Assembly (NCBI RefSeq): GCF_003385595.1 | Contig: NZ_QNUE01000006.1 | Location: 62,001-126,000 of the forward strand | Source of the DNA: Chryseobacterium flavum | Lineage (GTDB): Bacteria; Bacteroidota; Bacteroidia; Flavobacteriales; Weeksellaceae | DNA length: 64,000 nt | Reading direction: 5' to 3' | Part shown: positions 32,017 through 41,042 of the stretch, in pieces | Layout: every line of letters starts with the position of its first letter | Numbering within the stretch: the stretch's first letter is position 1 | Translations under genes and position numbers: made by a program | The notes under the pieces: model-generated | The model's input: only the letters and a program-made list of their open reading frames with translations | Databases searched by the model: none | What the model was told of the DNA's origin: nothing

Positions 32017-33555
32017 ATGATAAACAGAATCAACTTATTTGACTTTTCGAAGCCAATAAATTATAAAAATGAATTGCTGGCAGGCTTTACTGTGGCCATG
32101 ACCATGATTCCGGAATCTCTTTCATTTGCCATTCTGGCAGGACTTTCACCGCTTACAGGACTGTATGCTGCTTTTATGATGGGACTGGTGACTGCAGTTC
32201 TCGGAGGACGCCCCGGAATGGTTTCAGGAGGAGCGGGAGCTACCATTGTTGTCCTGATTGCGCTGATAAAATCCCATGGAACGGAATATCTTTTTGCTAC
32301 GGTAGCACTTGCGGGAATATTTCAGATGCTGGTAGGAATATTTAAACTGGGGAAATTTGTCAGGCTTATCCCACAACCCGTTATGTACGGTTTCCTGAAC
32401 GGTCTTGCGATTATTATTTTTATGGCTCAGATTGAACAGTTTAAAATTACAGATAGTAATGGTACAATAGGCTGGCTTCAGGGAATCCCTCTGTATATCA
32501 TGTCAGGGTTAACAGCATTAACAATTGCCGTGGTTTACTTTTTTCCAAAAATAACAAAAGCTGTACCGGCCTCTTTGGCAGCAATTATTGTTATATTCAC
32601 CGTTGTTCTTGGGTTTAATATTCCGACTAAAACAGTCGCAGATATTGCACATATCAGCGGGAATTTACCCACTTTCCATATTCCTCAGATCCCTTTTTCC
32701 CTGGAAACCTTACAAATCATTTTTCCATACGCTTTGATAATGGCAGGGGTAGGATTGATTGAATCTCTTTTAACATTGTCTATGGTAGATGAGATCACCA
32801 ATTCAAAAGGAAGTGCCAATAAAGAATCTGTGGCACAGGGGCTGGCAAATATAACCAATGGATTTTTTGGTGGAATGGGAGGCTGTGCAATGGTTGCTCA
32901 GACATTGGTTAATCTTAATGCAGGATCAAGAGCCCGTTTATCAGGAATTATTGCTTCAGTTATGATTCTGCTGATCATTTTGTTTGGAGCTCCTGTCATT
33001 GAAAAAATTCCGATGGCTGCATTGGTAGGGGTAATGATGATGGTTGCCATCAGTACATTTCAGTGGGTGTCTATCAGGATCGTGAATAAAATGCCGAAGT
33101 CCGATATCTTTGTAGGAGTCACTGTAGCCCTGATTACTGTAATTCTGCATAATCTTGCTTTGGCTGTGCTGGTAGGAGTGATTATTTCTGCGCTGGTATT
33201 TGCCTGGGATAATGCTAAAAGAATCAGGGCAAAAAAGTATACGGCTGAAAATGGAGTAAAACATTATGAAATATATGGACCGCTATTTTTTGGTTCCGTA
33301 AGCACATTTACTGATAAATTTGACCCCATGAACGATCCGGATGAGATTGTTGTGGATTTCAAAGAAAGCAGAATCGTAGATATGAGTGCTATTGATGCCC
33401 TGGATAAATTATCAAAACGATATAAGCAGCAACATAAGACTTTATATCTTCGTCATCTTAGTGAAGATTGCCGGAGAATGTTAAAGAATGCAGAAGCTAT
33501 AATAGAAGTGAATATTCAGGATGACCCGACGTATAAGGTAATGCCGGAAAAATAA
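32017..33555 (+). CDS. SulP family inorganic anion transporter
   Basis: The 512-residue protein has the SulP layout: an early AGFTVAMTMIPESLSFAILAGL signature, GLYAAFMMGLVTAVLGGRPG, about 12-14 membrane segments up to about residue 400 and a cytoplasmic STAS domain at the C-terminus (DEIVVDFKESRIVDMSAIDAL). SulP proteins carry sulfate, bicarbonate or other anions across the inner membrane, coupled to H+ or Na+. No sulfate-assimilation or carbonic anhydrase gene is nearby, so the ion is open. It is monocistronic. Confidence 0.92.
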   Translation: MINRINLFDFSKPINYKNELLAGFTVAMTMIPESLSFAILAGLSPLTGLYAAFMMGLVTAVLGGRPGMVSGGAGATIVVLIALIKSHGTEYLFATVALAGIFQMLVGIFKLGKFVRLIPQPVMYGFLNGLAIIIFMAQIEQFKITDSNGTIGWLQGIPLYIMSGLTALTIAVVYFFPKITKAVPASLAAIIVIFTVVLGFNIPTKTVADIAHISGNLPTFHIPQIPFSLETLQIIFPYALIMAGVGLIESLLTLSMVDEITNSKGSANKESVAQGLANITNGFFGGMGGCAMVAQTLVNLNAGSRARLSGIIASVMILLIILFGAPVIEKIPMAALVGVMMMVAISTFQWVSIRIVNKMPKSDIFVGVTVALITVILHNLALAVLVGVIISALVFAWDNAKRIRAKKYTAENGVKHYEIYGPLFFGSVSTFTDKFDPMNDPDEIVVDFKESRIVDMSAIDALDKLSKRYKQQHKTLYLRHLSEDCRRMLKNAEAIIEVNIQDDPTYKVMPEK

Positions 33556-33613
33556 TAAAGGTTAAATTCTACTGAATTAACAGAAGATTATTCACAATAA
33601 CATAACCGAGGAT

Positions 33614-33648
33614 AAAAAAGGACTGTAATTTTTTATGGTCCTTGTTTT
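33614..33648 (+). terminator. Terminator after the SulP gene
   Basis: AAGGAC (33618-33623) pairs with GTCCTT (33638-33643), followed by GTTTTATT. The T tract is imperfect. Confidence 0.5.
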
Positions 33649-33721
33649 ATTCATTTCCGTCTGTAAATCATAAAATATCTTAAAACAGGGAACTAAAGAC
33701 ATACATTTCTGATAAAAATTC

Positions 33722-33729
33722 TATCTTTG
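33722..33729 (+). promoter_or_regulatory. -7 promoter box of the tellurite/stress cluster
   Basis: TATCTTTG is a perfect TAnnTTTG box. The first gene starts about 90 nt downstream, leaving a leader of about 80 nt. Confidence 0.5.
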
Positions 33730-33818
33730 GGATGAATAGATAAATTAAACACTAATTGATGATCAAAAGAATTTAATCTTTTTCAGAAAAGCTAATAAAA
33801 CTTTTAACTAAAAACATC

Positions 33819-34487
33819 TTGAAAACAGATATCGACATTCACAACCACTGTCATTTTTCCTTTGACCTGTGGCTCACTTTAATCAAATCTCATCCTGAAT
33901 TTAAGAAAAAAAGAGTTGAGCTGTTTTCCTCGTTTTTTGAGGTAAACAGGCCAGTGGAAGAAGTTGAAAGAACTATAAAATATTATGATGACCTTTGCAA
34001 CACGATTAACGAAGTGACCGGAGGAAATATCGATACTTTTGAGATTTATCTGATGATTTTGAGTTCTTTGGGTATGGAGATAAGCCTTATTACCAAAGAT
34101 CAGCTGAATGAATTTTATATAGAAAGTGAAGAACTTTTCCTGGAATATAAACCCGTTATTATTTTCGAAAATATTCATGAATTTTTTGATCGTATTAAAA
34201 ATAAGGGTAAAACGATCAATATTCTGAGTAATACCGGTTTTATTAAAGGAAAAACGATGAGGAAATTTCTGATTCACGAAAATCTGGATCAGTACATAGA
34301 CTTTCATATCTATTCTGATGAAATTAACTGTTCCAAACCGAACCCCCTTATCTTTCAGGAAGTGAAGAATAAGATCAAAGATCAAAATCTTCCCCTGCAT
34401 CATATTTTACATATCGGAGATAATCCTGTTGCAGATTATCAGGGTGCGAAAAATTTTGGTTTCAGCGCACATTTACTTAAACACTAA
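33819..34487 (+). CDS. HAD-family hydrolase of the Ter cluster
   Basis: The 222-residue protein shows HAD motifs: HFSFDLWLTLI (first Asp nucleophile), INILSNTGF (motif II), a Lys in CSKPNPLIF (motif III) and HIGDNPVADYQGAKNFG (motif IV). The start is a TTG at 33819; no better ATG fits before the first motif. HAD phosphatases beside TerD-type genes have been proposed to work with a phosphoribosyltransferase in making a nucleoside-like compound. The next gene begins 7 nt after the stop and is exactly such a transferase. Confidence 0.85.
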   Translation: MKTDIDIHNHCHFSFDLWLTLIKSHPEFKKKRVELFSSFFEVNRPVEEVERTIKYYDDLCNTINEVTGGNIDTFEIYLMILSSLGMEISLITKDQLNEFYIESEELFLEYKPVIIFENIHEFFDRIKNKGKTINILSNTGFIKGKTMRKFLIHENLDQYIDFHIYSDEINCSKPNPLIFQEVKNKIKDQNLPLHHILHIGDNPVADYQGAKNFGFSAHLLKH

Positions 34488-34494
34488 TATAAAT

Positions 34495-35319
34495 ATGAAC
34501 AAACGATACAGCTTACACCACATTCATTCAGCAGATGAGTTTACATTCTCACCTGCAGAATACAGCTATTTCAAATATGGCGATAAGTCGTATGCTGAAA
34601 AATTTGCTAAAGAATTATTCGACGGATTCATTTCTTCACATGAAGATCTTTTAAAAACAGATCTTGAAATTGTAGTTCTGCCGAGCCCTTATATGGCTAT
34701 TCCTACAGCTTCAAATTTTCTGTGTTTTTTCTTTAAAAAACAACTTGATTTTTATCTGTTTCAAAAAGGGAGAAAATCAAGCATTTTGTCAAAGATCAAC
34801 CGAAATCATACGTACATCACAGATTATGGTAATCTCAGTTTTGAAGATCGTAAAAATCTGATTGCCAATGATACGTATTATATAGATAAAGATTTTCTCA
34901 GAGGAAAACTTTGTATTTTTATAGACGATATCAAAATTACGGGAAGTCATGAATATACAGTCAACAGAATTCTGAATGAATATAATGTAGAGGCAGATTT
35001 TATGTTCCTATATTATGCAGAACTGATGAATTTTGATCTTGATCCAAAGATTGAAAACTTTTTCAACTACTATGCGGTAAACAATGTAGAACATATTGCA
35101 GAAGTGATGAGAAAGCCAAATTTTGAGTTCAATACAAGGATTGTAAAATATATTTTAGGGTTGGATTCAAGTAATTTTGACTATCTTACGTCTAAAGTAA
35201 AAAGAGAACAGATGGACCTGCTCCTGGAGCTGGCAATCAGTAATAATTATCATTTAATAAAAGAATACGAAAATAACATCAATACTTTAACGCAAACGGA
35301 ATTATATTATGGCTATTAA
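34495..35319 (+). CDS. Phosphoribosyltransferase-like protein of the Ter cluster
   Basis: The 274-residue product (start at 34495; the longer frame is shadow sequence of the previous gene) carries a PRPP-binding loop LCIFIDDIKITGSHEYT, the hallmark of type I phosphoribosyltransferases, and an upstream VVLPSPYMAIPTAS segment. The Ter-associated relatives are predicted to make a nucleoside-like metabolite together with HAD enzymes. Its end overlaps the TerD gene by 11 nt. The substrate is unknown. Confidence 0.8.
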   Translation: MNKRYSLHHIHSADEFTFSPAEYSYFKYGDKSYAEKFAKELFDGFISSHEDLLKTDLEIVVLPSPYMAIPTASNFLCFFFKKQLDFYLFQKGRKSSILSKINRNHTYITDYGNLSFEDRKNLIANDTYYIDKDFLRGKLCIFIDDIKITGSHEYTVNRILNEYNVEADFMFLYYAELMNFDLDPKIENFFNYYAVNNVEHIAEVMRKPNFEFNTRIVKYILGLDSSNFDYLTSKVKREQMDLLLELAISNNYHLIKEYENNINTLTQTELYYGY

Positions 35320-35866
35320 CTTACAAAAAGGACAAAGAGAAAATATTAACGCACCTAAATTTACTGTAGGTTTGGGATGGGATATCAATAATACCTCTAC
35401 AGGAACATCATTCGACCTTGATGCGTCATTGTTTTTGCTGGGCGAGGATAAAAAATTAATTTCAGATAATCACTTTATTTTTTATAATAACCTTGAATCT
35501 CCGGACAAATCAGTGATTCATACAGGAGATAACCTTACCGGTGAAGGAGCGGGTGATGATGAGCAGATCAAAATTGATCTGACAAAAATTGATTCTGCTA
35601 TTAAAGAAATCACAGTTGTAGTGACCATTCATGAAGCAGATTCAAGGAAACAGAACTTTGGGCAGGTAAGAAATTCTTTTATCAGAATTTTTAATACAGA
35701 TACGAATGAAGAGATCTTAAAATATGAACTGGACGAAGATTTCTCTATCGAAACTGCGGTAGAATTCGGAAGAATCTACAATAGAAACGGAGAATGGAAA
35801 TTCGAGGCTGTAGGAGCAGGACAGAGGGATGGCCTTGAGAAATTTGTATCAATTTATCAGAAATAA
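35309..35866 (+). CDS. TerD family protein, copy 1
   Basis: The 185-residue protein starts MAINLQKGQREN and has the TerD core: VGLGWD, FDLDASLFLL, HTGDNLTGEGAGDDEQI, IDLTKI and RIYNRNGEWKFEAVG. The acidic motifs bind Ca2+ in known TerD proteins. It is cytoplasmic and belongs to the tellurite/stress-resistance (Ter) system. It overlaps the phosphoribosyltransferase gene and is followed after 2 nt by the TelA-type gene. A diverged second copy lies 2.2 kb downstream. Confidence 0.93.
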   Translation: MAINLQKGQRENINAPKFTVGLGWDINNTSTGTSFDLDASLFLLGEDKKLISDNHFIFYNNLESPDKSVIHTGDNLTGEGAGDDEQIKIDLTKIDSAIKEITVVVTIHEADSRKQNFGQVRNSFIRIFNTDTNEEILKYELDEDFSIETAVEFGRIYNRNGEWKFEAVGAGQRDGLEKFVSIYQK

Positions 35867-35868
35867 TC

Positions 35869-37038
35869 ATGGATAATCAGGAAAATCAGCCAACAGATCC
35901 ACTAGGGTCAATAGAGCCTCTTAAAACGTTTGAGCCAGCTCCGATGGTTCCACCCGGTCAGCCGGTTCAGAATACATCGCCGGCAGTTCTTGTAGACCGG
36001 GAAGGGAATGTAAATCTAAACCAGTTACAGGCGGAAGACCGTCAGAAATATGAAGTTCTGGCAAATTCTATTGATGAAGCCAATCCGGGATCTATTGTGA
36101 ATTTCGGTGCCGAGCTTCAAAAAACACTTTCAAACCAGAGTGACAGCTTTTTAGGAAATGTAAGAAGATCCAACTCAGGGGAAGTAGGTGCACTTATCAA
36201 TGATCTTTTGGTAGAGCTGAACTATGTGGATGTGGAAGAACTGAACGGAAATAAAGTTAAAAGCTTTCTGAGCAAGTTGCCTTTCATGAAGAAAATCATG
36301 ACACAGGTAGAAAATTTATTTGCCAAGTATGATAAAATTATTAATAATATCGAGCAGATCTCTTATAAAGTAAATGCAGGTATCATTACTTCTACCAAAG
36401 ACAATGCAGTTCTGCAAACTATTTTTGAAAGTAATGTGAATTCCATTAAACAGATTGAAGATCTTGTGATTGCAGGAAATCTGAGGATGGAAAGAGCTGC
36501 CGGTGAACTTGCTTTGATGGAAGCCAATCCTCAGAATTACCAGGATTACCAGATTGCAGATAAAAGAGATTTCATTGCAAGGCTGGACAGGAGAATGGCT
36601 GATCTGAAAGTAGTACGTGTGATTATGATGCAGTCTCTGCCGCAGATCAGACTGGTACAGAACAATAATGTCTCGATTGCTGAAAAAGCACAGACAATCC
36701 TTACCACGACACTTCCGGTATGGAAAAATCAGCTTTCACTTGCCGTTGCCATGTACAGACAACAGCAGAATATCGAGATTCAGCAAAAAGTTTCTTCTAC
36801 CACTGAAGAGATTTTGAGAAAGAATGCAGAGCGTCTGGGACAGAACTCTGTGAATGTAGCCAGAGCCAATGAGCAGACTATTGTATCCATTGAAACATTG
36901 AGGGAAACCACTTCAATGCTGATCAATACATTAAATGAAGTGAAACAGATTCAGAAACAGGGAGCCGATAACAGAAGAAAACTGGACCAGGATCTTCAGA
37001 CACTTGAACATGAATTAAAAGCTAATGTCAGAGGTTAA
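35869..37038 (+). CDS. TelA/toxic anion resistance family protein
   Basis: The 389-residue protein has a proline-rich N-terminal 45 residues and a long helical body with the TelA pattern (KSFLSKLPFMKKIM, AKYDKIINNIEQIS, RMADLKVVRVIMMQSLPQIRLVQNNN, LPVWKNQLSLAVAMYRQQ). TelA proteins accompany TerD in resistance to tellurite and other stresses; the mechanism is not known. It is 2 nt after the terD gene. Confidence 0.92.
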   Translation: MDNQENQPTDPLGSIEPLKTFEPAPMVPPGQPVQNTSPAVLVDREGNVNLNQLQAEDRQKYEVLANSIDEANPGSIVNFGAELQKTLSNQSDSFLGNVRRSNSGEVGALINDLLVELNYVDVEELNGNKVKSFLSKLPFMKKIMTQVENLFAKYDKIINNIEQISYKVNAGIITSTKDNAVLQTIFESNVNSIKQIEDLVIAGNLRMERAAGELALMEANPQNYQDYQIADKRDFIARLDRRMADLKVVRVIMMQSLPQIRLVQNNNVSIAEKAQTILTTTLPVWKNQLSLAVAMYRQQQNIEIQQKVSSTTEEILRKNAERLGQNSVNVARANEQTIVSIETLRETTSMLINTLNEVKQIQKQGADNRRKLDQDLQTLEHELKANVRG

Positions 37039-37055
37039 TTAATACCGGTACCAAG

Positions 37056-38003
37056 GTGGGGGATGATGCAGCAACCATATTATCACAAAGCAAAAGAAGG
37101 CTCACAAGACTAAAGCTTCTTGCTAATTTTTTTGAACATATTGATATAATATCCATTTACATCAAAACAGATATTATTCACAATCTGTTCCAGGAAAATA
37201 CGGCTTTGGATTACAGTAAACTGGAACTTTTCCACCTGCAGTATACTGACAGCCTTATAGAACTTCTTACCAAAATTAAAAGGCAGAAGGAAAATGATAT
37301 GTTGGCTGTTATTAATGAAATCGGTATTAATAAAAAATATATTTCAGGCTTTGAAGAAAGGCAGATTGATAATTTCGAAACAGACAGGAAAATGTACAGT
37401 GGTATATTTTCCCGGCATCTGAAAACATTGTATAAAGATCTTACAGAAGAAATTTTTACTGCGGATTGGGATCATGTACTTTACTTTCATAAAAAATATG
37501 CCCAGGAATTTTACAGAACAGGAGCAGATGAATCATTGCTGAAACCTGGCTCTTTTCCGGCATATCAGTACCGGGATTATGCCATTGAGAGAAAATTATT
37601 GGGAAGGCTTAATATACAGGGTTTTAAAGTACGCTTTGTCTGTGGATATCTGTTTGGTATTCATGAATATGAACTTTTTAAAATCTTTCAGTCTGATGAT
37701 TACTTTATTTTTAGTATAGAGGATAAAAAACTTTATCTATTTGATAAACAATTGGATCAGCTTGATATATCAGAAAACCAATCAAATCAGCGTTCAATCA
37801 TTGATCAGCTGAAAAGGAAAAATGAGCTGCTTGAAAATAATATGAACGAAAAAAAACGAAGTTTACCGGCAGAAGTAGAAGGAGTTTTAAAAGATTATTT
37901 AAGAAATCTTGAGAATATTGATATCATGAGCAAAATATTTGACTTTGATGAAGAAACAAATATTCTGCGCGCGATGCTGAATTTGAATTTGAATAATAAC
38001 TAA
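37056..38003 (+). CDS. Unknown protein of the Ter cluster
   Basis: The 315-residue protein starts with a GTG (MGDDAATILSQSKRR); no in-frame ATG is close. It is soluble, helical and charged, with a central YQYRDYAIERKLLGRLNIQGFKV segment and a coiled-coil-like C-terminal third. I do not recognise a family. It starts 17 nt after the telA-type gene and sits between it and a second terD, so it is part of the Ter operon and probably works with TelA. Confidence 0.72.
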   Translation: MGDDAATILSQSKRRLTRLKLLANFFEHIDIISIYIKTDIIHNLFQENTALDYSKLELFHLQYTDSLIELLTKIKRQKENDMLAVINEIGINKKYISGFEERQIDNFETDRKMYSGIFSRHLKTLYKDLTEEIFTADWDHVLYFHKKYAQEFYRTGADESLLKPGSFPAYQYRDYAIERKLLGRLNIQGFKVRFVCGYLFGIHEYELFKIFQSDDYFIFSIEDKKLYLFDKQLDQLDISENQSNQRSIIDQLKRKNELLENNMNEKKRSLPAEVEGVLKDYLRNLENIDIMSKIFDFDEETNILRAMLNLNLNNN

Positions 38004-38104
38004 TACGAAATTTGAAAAGTAAAGACAGTAATAAAGCTTAAATATCAGATAATTTATTTGCTAGGCTTCTTTACAGGAAATAAATAACAATTAAATATTA
38101 TAAA

Positions 38105-38713
38105 ATGGCTATCAACTTACAAAAAGGTCAAAGAATAAACCTTAAAAAAGAAAACGGAGCTGAGCTTACCCAGGCTTGTGTAGGAATCAACTGGGGAGCA
38201 ATTGAAAAAAAAGGTCTCTTCGGAACTAAAAAGGAAGCGGTGGATTTAGACGGAAGCTGTATTTTATATGATTCAAACAAAAATGTTACTGAGGTCATCT
38301 ATTTCGGAAATCTGAAATCAAGAAACGGGTCAGTAAGACATAGTGGTGATGACCTTACAGGAGATGTAAATGGTGATGATGGACTGGATAATGAAGTTAT
38401 CACAGTGGATTTCAGCCAGCTGGAACCTAATGTGGACCACGTTGCAATGGTACTGAACAGTTACAGAGGCCAGGATTTCGGAACTATTCCTTTTGCTTCC
38501 ATCCGTATCTATGAAGGAACACCTACCAATGTAAGAGAAGTTTTTGCTAAATATGACATTGCAAATGATGCTTCATTTAAAGGACATGTAGCAATGGTAA
38601 TGGGGGTATTTTATAAAAGAAACGGAGAATGGAAGTTCAATGCTATCGGGGATCCGACTGCTGATAAAAAACTTGAACAGACCATCCAGACTGTACAGAT
38701 GAATTACCTATAA
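38105..38713 (+). CDS. TerD family protein, copy 2
   Basis: The 202-residue protein begins MAINLQKGQRINLKKENG, nearly the same start as copy 1, and has the TerD core VGINWGAIE, VDLDGSCILYD, RHSGDDLTGDVNGDDGLDNE and FYKRNGEWKFNAIG. The longer Asp-rich calcium-binding segment is like classic TerD/TerE, whereas copy 1 is shorter. Part of the Ter operon. Confidence 0.93.
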   Translation: MAINLQKGQRINLKKENGAELTQACVGINWGAIEKKGLFGTKKEAVDLDGSCILYDSNKNVTEVIYFGNLKSRNGSVRHSGDDLTGDVNGDDGLDNEVITVDFSQLEPNVDHVAMVLNSYRGQDFGTIPFASIRIYEGTPTNVREVFAKYDIANDASFKGHVAMVMGVFYKRNGEWKFNAIGDPTADKKLEQTIQTVQMNYL

Positions 38714-38800
38714 TTAATTATCAATATAGAGATGAATAAAGCAGCAATATTTGTACCTTGTACATCTATTGCTTTTATCATATAATAACATATAACTCAA

Positions 38801-39841
38801 GTGGAACATCAAAGTATTTTAGAACTGCATCCTGGCCTGGTGTGGGGATTTGCGATAACAGTTGTTATCATGCTGCTTCTGGATTTAGGAGTATTTAACA
38901 AGAAAAGTCATGAAGTGTCATCCAAAGAGGCTACGATCTGGTCTATTGTTTGGATATCTTTATCCATGGTTTTTTCAGGAGTAGTATATTGGGTTTTCAA
39001 TACAGACGGAACTCCCGAGAGCCATTCACTGGCAATTGAGAAATTTACCCAGTATCAGGCAGCCTATTGGATTGAAAAAGCCCTTTCCGTAGACAACTTA
39101 TTTGTATTTATTCTTGTTTTCGGATTCTTTAAAGTTCCGAAATATCTGCATCATAAAGTCCTCTTCTGGGGGATCATCGGAGCCTTGATATTCAGGGCAA
39201 TATTTATTTTCGCAGGTGTGGGATTGATTAACATTACCTATCTTCCTGAAATGAATATATTCGGTACACCGGTAAAGATCAATATTGTAATGACACTTTT
39301 CGGTTTATTCCTTGTGTATGCAGGAATTAAATCCTGGGGAGAAGGGGATGGTGAAGATGATGAGGATTACAGCAATACGGCAGGAGCGAGACTGATTAAG
39401 AGCTTCTGGAAAGTATCCGATAATTATGACGGTGATAAATTTTTTACGGTTCAGAACGGAATAAAGATGGCAACTCCACTTTTGGTGGTAGTAGGTGTTA
39501 TTGAATTTACCGATGTCCTTTTTGCCGTAGATTCTATTCCGGCGATCTTCGCGATTTCAAACGATCCGTTTATCCTTTATACATCAAATATTTTTGCAAT
39601 CCTGGGACTTAGATCATTATATTTTCTGCTGGCCAACTTTATCCATATGTTTAGCAAACTTCCGTATGGACTTGCAATCATTCTTTCATTTATCGGAGTT
39701 AAAATGCTTATAGCTCCATGGATACATATTCCGTCTCCGGTTTCTTTAGGAATTGTAGGAGGAGTATTGGTTATCTCTGTTCTTTTATCTGTGATGTTTC
39801 CGGATAAAGAGAAAACCGAAAAAGAAAAAATAGAAGATTAA
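38801..39841 (+). CDS. terC: TerC family integral membrane protein
   Basis: The 346-residue protein has about nine membrane segments and TerC motifs: QAAYWIEKALSVDNLFVFILVF, VIEFTDVLFAVDSIPAIFAI and the acidic EGDGEDDEDYS loop. TerC proteins act in tellurite resistance and in metal (Mn2+) export or loading of exported enzymes. Start is a GTG at 38801. A terminator follows, ending the Ter cluster. Confidence 0.93.
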   Translation: MEHQSILELHPGLVWGFAITVVIMLLLDLGVFNKKSHEVSSKEATIWSIVWISLSMVFSGVVYWVFNTDGTPESHSLAIEKFTQYQAAYWIEKALSVDNLFVFILVFGFFKVPKYLHHKVLFWGIIGALIFRAIFIFAGVGLINITYLPEMNIFGTPVKINIVMTLFGLFLVYAGIKSWGEGDGEDDEDYSNTAGARLIKSFWKVSDNYDGDKFFTVQNGIKMATPLLVVVGVIEFTDVLFAVDSIPAIFAISNDPFILYTSNIFAILGLRSLYFLLANFIHMFSKLPYGLAIILSFIGVKMLIAPWIHIPSPVSLGIVGGVLVISVLLSVMFPDKEKTEKEKIED

Positions 39842-39860
39842 TGTTTTATAAAACAGTAAA

Positions 39861-39894
39861 AAAGCCCTGACATTTATATTTCGGGGCTTTTTTT
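39861..39894 (+). terminator. Terminator of the Ter cluster
   Basis: AAAGCCC (39861-39867) pairs with GGGCTTT (39884-39890), followed by a T run. Confidence 0.8.
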
Positions 39895-39961
39895 GCGTTG
39901 AATTCCTTTTAGAGTATCTGTTACTAATCGTGAGCAAGAATTCAGGCTATACTTTATATAG

Positions 39962-39979
39962 ACAGACAAGTTTGTCTGT
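39962..39979 (+). promoter_or_regulatory. Operator palindrome before the TetR gene
   Basis: ACAGACAA-GT-TTGTCTGT is a perfect 8+8 inverted repeat. It covers the TTTG -33 element, so binding would block RNA polymerase, as expected for autorepression by the TetR protein encoded downstream. Confidence 0.75.
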
Positions 39980-40002
39980 TTTATTTTTTTGTATTACTTT
40001 TG
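39971..40002 (+). promoter_or_regulatory. Promoter of the TetR-DUF1348 operon
   Basis: TTTG (39971-39974), 20 nt, TACTTTTG (39995-40002) is a full match to the Bacteroidota promoter. Confidence 0.65.
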
Positions 40003-40022
40003 TTTCATTAAAAATAAAAAAT

Positions 40023-40550
40023 ATGGGATCTCCGAGAGAGAGAATTGTGGAAACAACATTTGAATTATTTGCAAAGCAGGGATATAATTCTACAGGTATC
40101 AATCAGATCATTTCTGATGCGCATGTAGCAAAGGCCAGTTTTTATCAGCATTTCAAATCAAAAGAAGATCTTTGCGTGGAATTTTTAAATATAAGGCATC
40201 AGTACTGGTTCAATGAGCTTCATCATTTTACGTCATCTGCTAAGGGAGTACAGTCCAAAGTAATCAGTGCGTTTGATTTTTTAATTTATATGAATAAAAA
40301 AGAACATTTCAGAGGTTGTAGCTTTTTAAATATTTTGTCGGAAATCCCTGCAGATAACATTAAAATTCTTAGTGTCATCCAATCTCACAAAACAGATCTC
40401 AGAAATTATTTTTCGGAATTGCTGGAAGACCATATCCTTTCTGACCATATCTATATGCTTTTTGAAAGCAGTATTATCGAAAGTCAGCTTTTTAAATCCA
40501 ATGAATTAATTGAAAAATCAAAAGAAATAATTACCAACTTAATACCGTAA
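40023..40550 (+). CDS. TetR/AcrR family transcriptional regulator
   Basis: From the ATG at 40023 the product has 175 residues and starts [20 protein letters not shown]. The TetR HTH is clear: [27 protein letters not shown]. The C-terminal ligand domain is short, as in YcdC-like small TetR proteins. The longer frame from 39930 runs through the promoter and is rejected. A palindromic operator overlaps the promoter, pointing to autorepression. The partner gene starts 1 nt after its stop. Confidence 0.9.
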   Translation: MGSPRERIVETTFELFAKQGYNSTGINQIISDAHVAKASFYQHFKSKEDLCVEFLNIRHQYWFNELHHFTSSAKGVQSKVISAFDFLIYMNKKEHFRGCSFLNILSEIPADNIKILSVIQSHKTDLRNYFSELLEDHILSDHIYMLFESSIIESQLFKSNELIEKSKEIITNLIP

Positions 40551-40551
40551 T

Positions 40552-40965
40552 ATGGAACAAAAACATCCGCTTCCTCCGTTTACACTTGAAACGGCTAAGG
40601 AAAAAATCCAAATGGCAGAAGATGCCTGGAACAGTCAGGACCCTGTAAAGGTCTCTAAAGCCTATACACCAGATAGTGAATGGCGAAACAGGGATTTATT
40701 TGTCAACGGAAGAGAACAAATTGTCGAATTTCTCCGGAAAAAATGGGTTAGGGAACGTAACTACAAACTGAAAAAAGAATATTGGGCACATACAGATAAT
40801 CGTATTGCTGTCCGTTTTGAATACGAATACCAGACAAAAGAAGGAAATTGGTTCCGGGCGTACGGAAATGAAAACTGGGAATTTGATGAAAACGGGTTAA
40901 TGGCAAAAAGGTATGCAAGTATCAATGATCTGGCTATAAAAGAAGAAGAACGTAAGTTCAGATAA
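40552..40965 (+). CDS. DUF1348 / NTF2-like protein
   Basis: The 137-residue protein has the DUF1348 pattern of the SnoaL/NTF2-like fold: [44 protein letters not shown] and RFEYEYQ, with repeated Trp and Arg around the pocket. Function is unknown. It is co-transcribed with the TetR gene and is thus its likely target. A bidirectional terminator follows. Confidence 0.88.
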   Translation: MEQKHPLPPFTLETAKEKIQMAEDAWNSQDPVKVSKAYTPDSEWRNRDLFVNGREQIVEFLRKKWVRERNYKLKKEYWAHTDNRIAVRFEYEYQTKEGNWFRAYGNENWEFDENGLMAKRYASINDLAIKEEERKFR

Positions 40966-40996
40966 AAAAGACTGTTATAAAAAACAGTCTTTTTTA
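40964..40996. terminator. Bidirectional terminator between convergent genes
   Basis: AAAAAAGACTGTT (40964-40976) pairs with AACAGTCTTTTTT (40983-40995). The A and T runs allow use on both strands. Confidence 0.8.
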
Positions 40997-41042
40997 TAAT
41001 ACAATAATGCTGTATTCACAAATGATTTATTCCACTCTTGTA

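Noticed and set aside
40964..40996. Hairpin considered as an operator for the TetR protein
   Set aside because: It lies between two convergent gene ends with A and T runs and is a typical bidirectional terminator.
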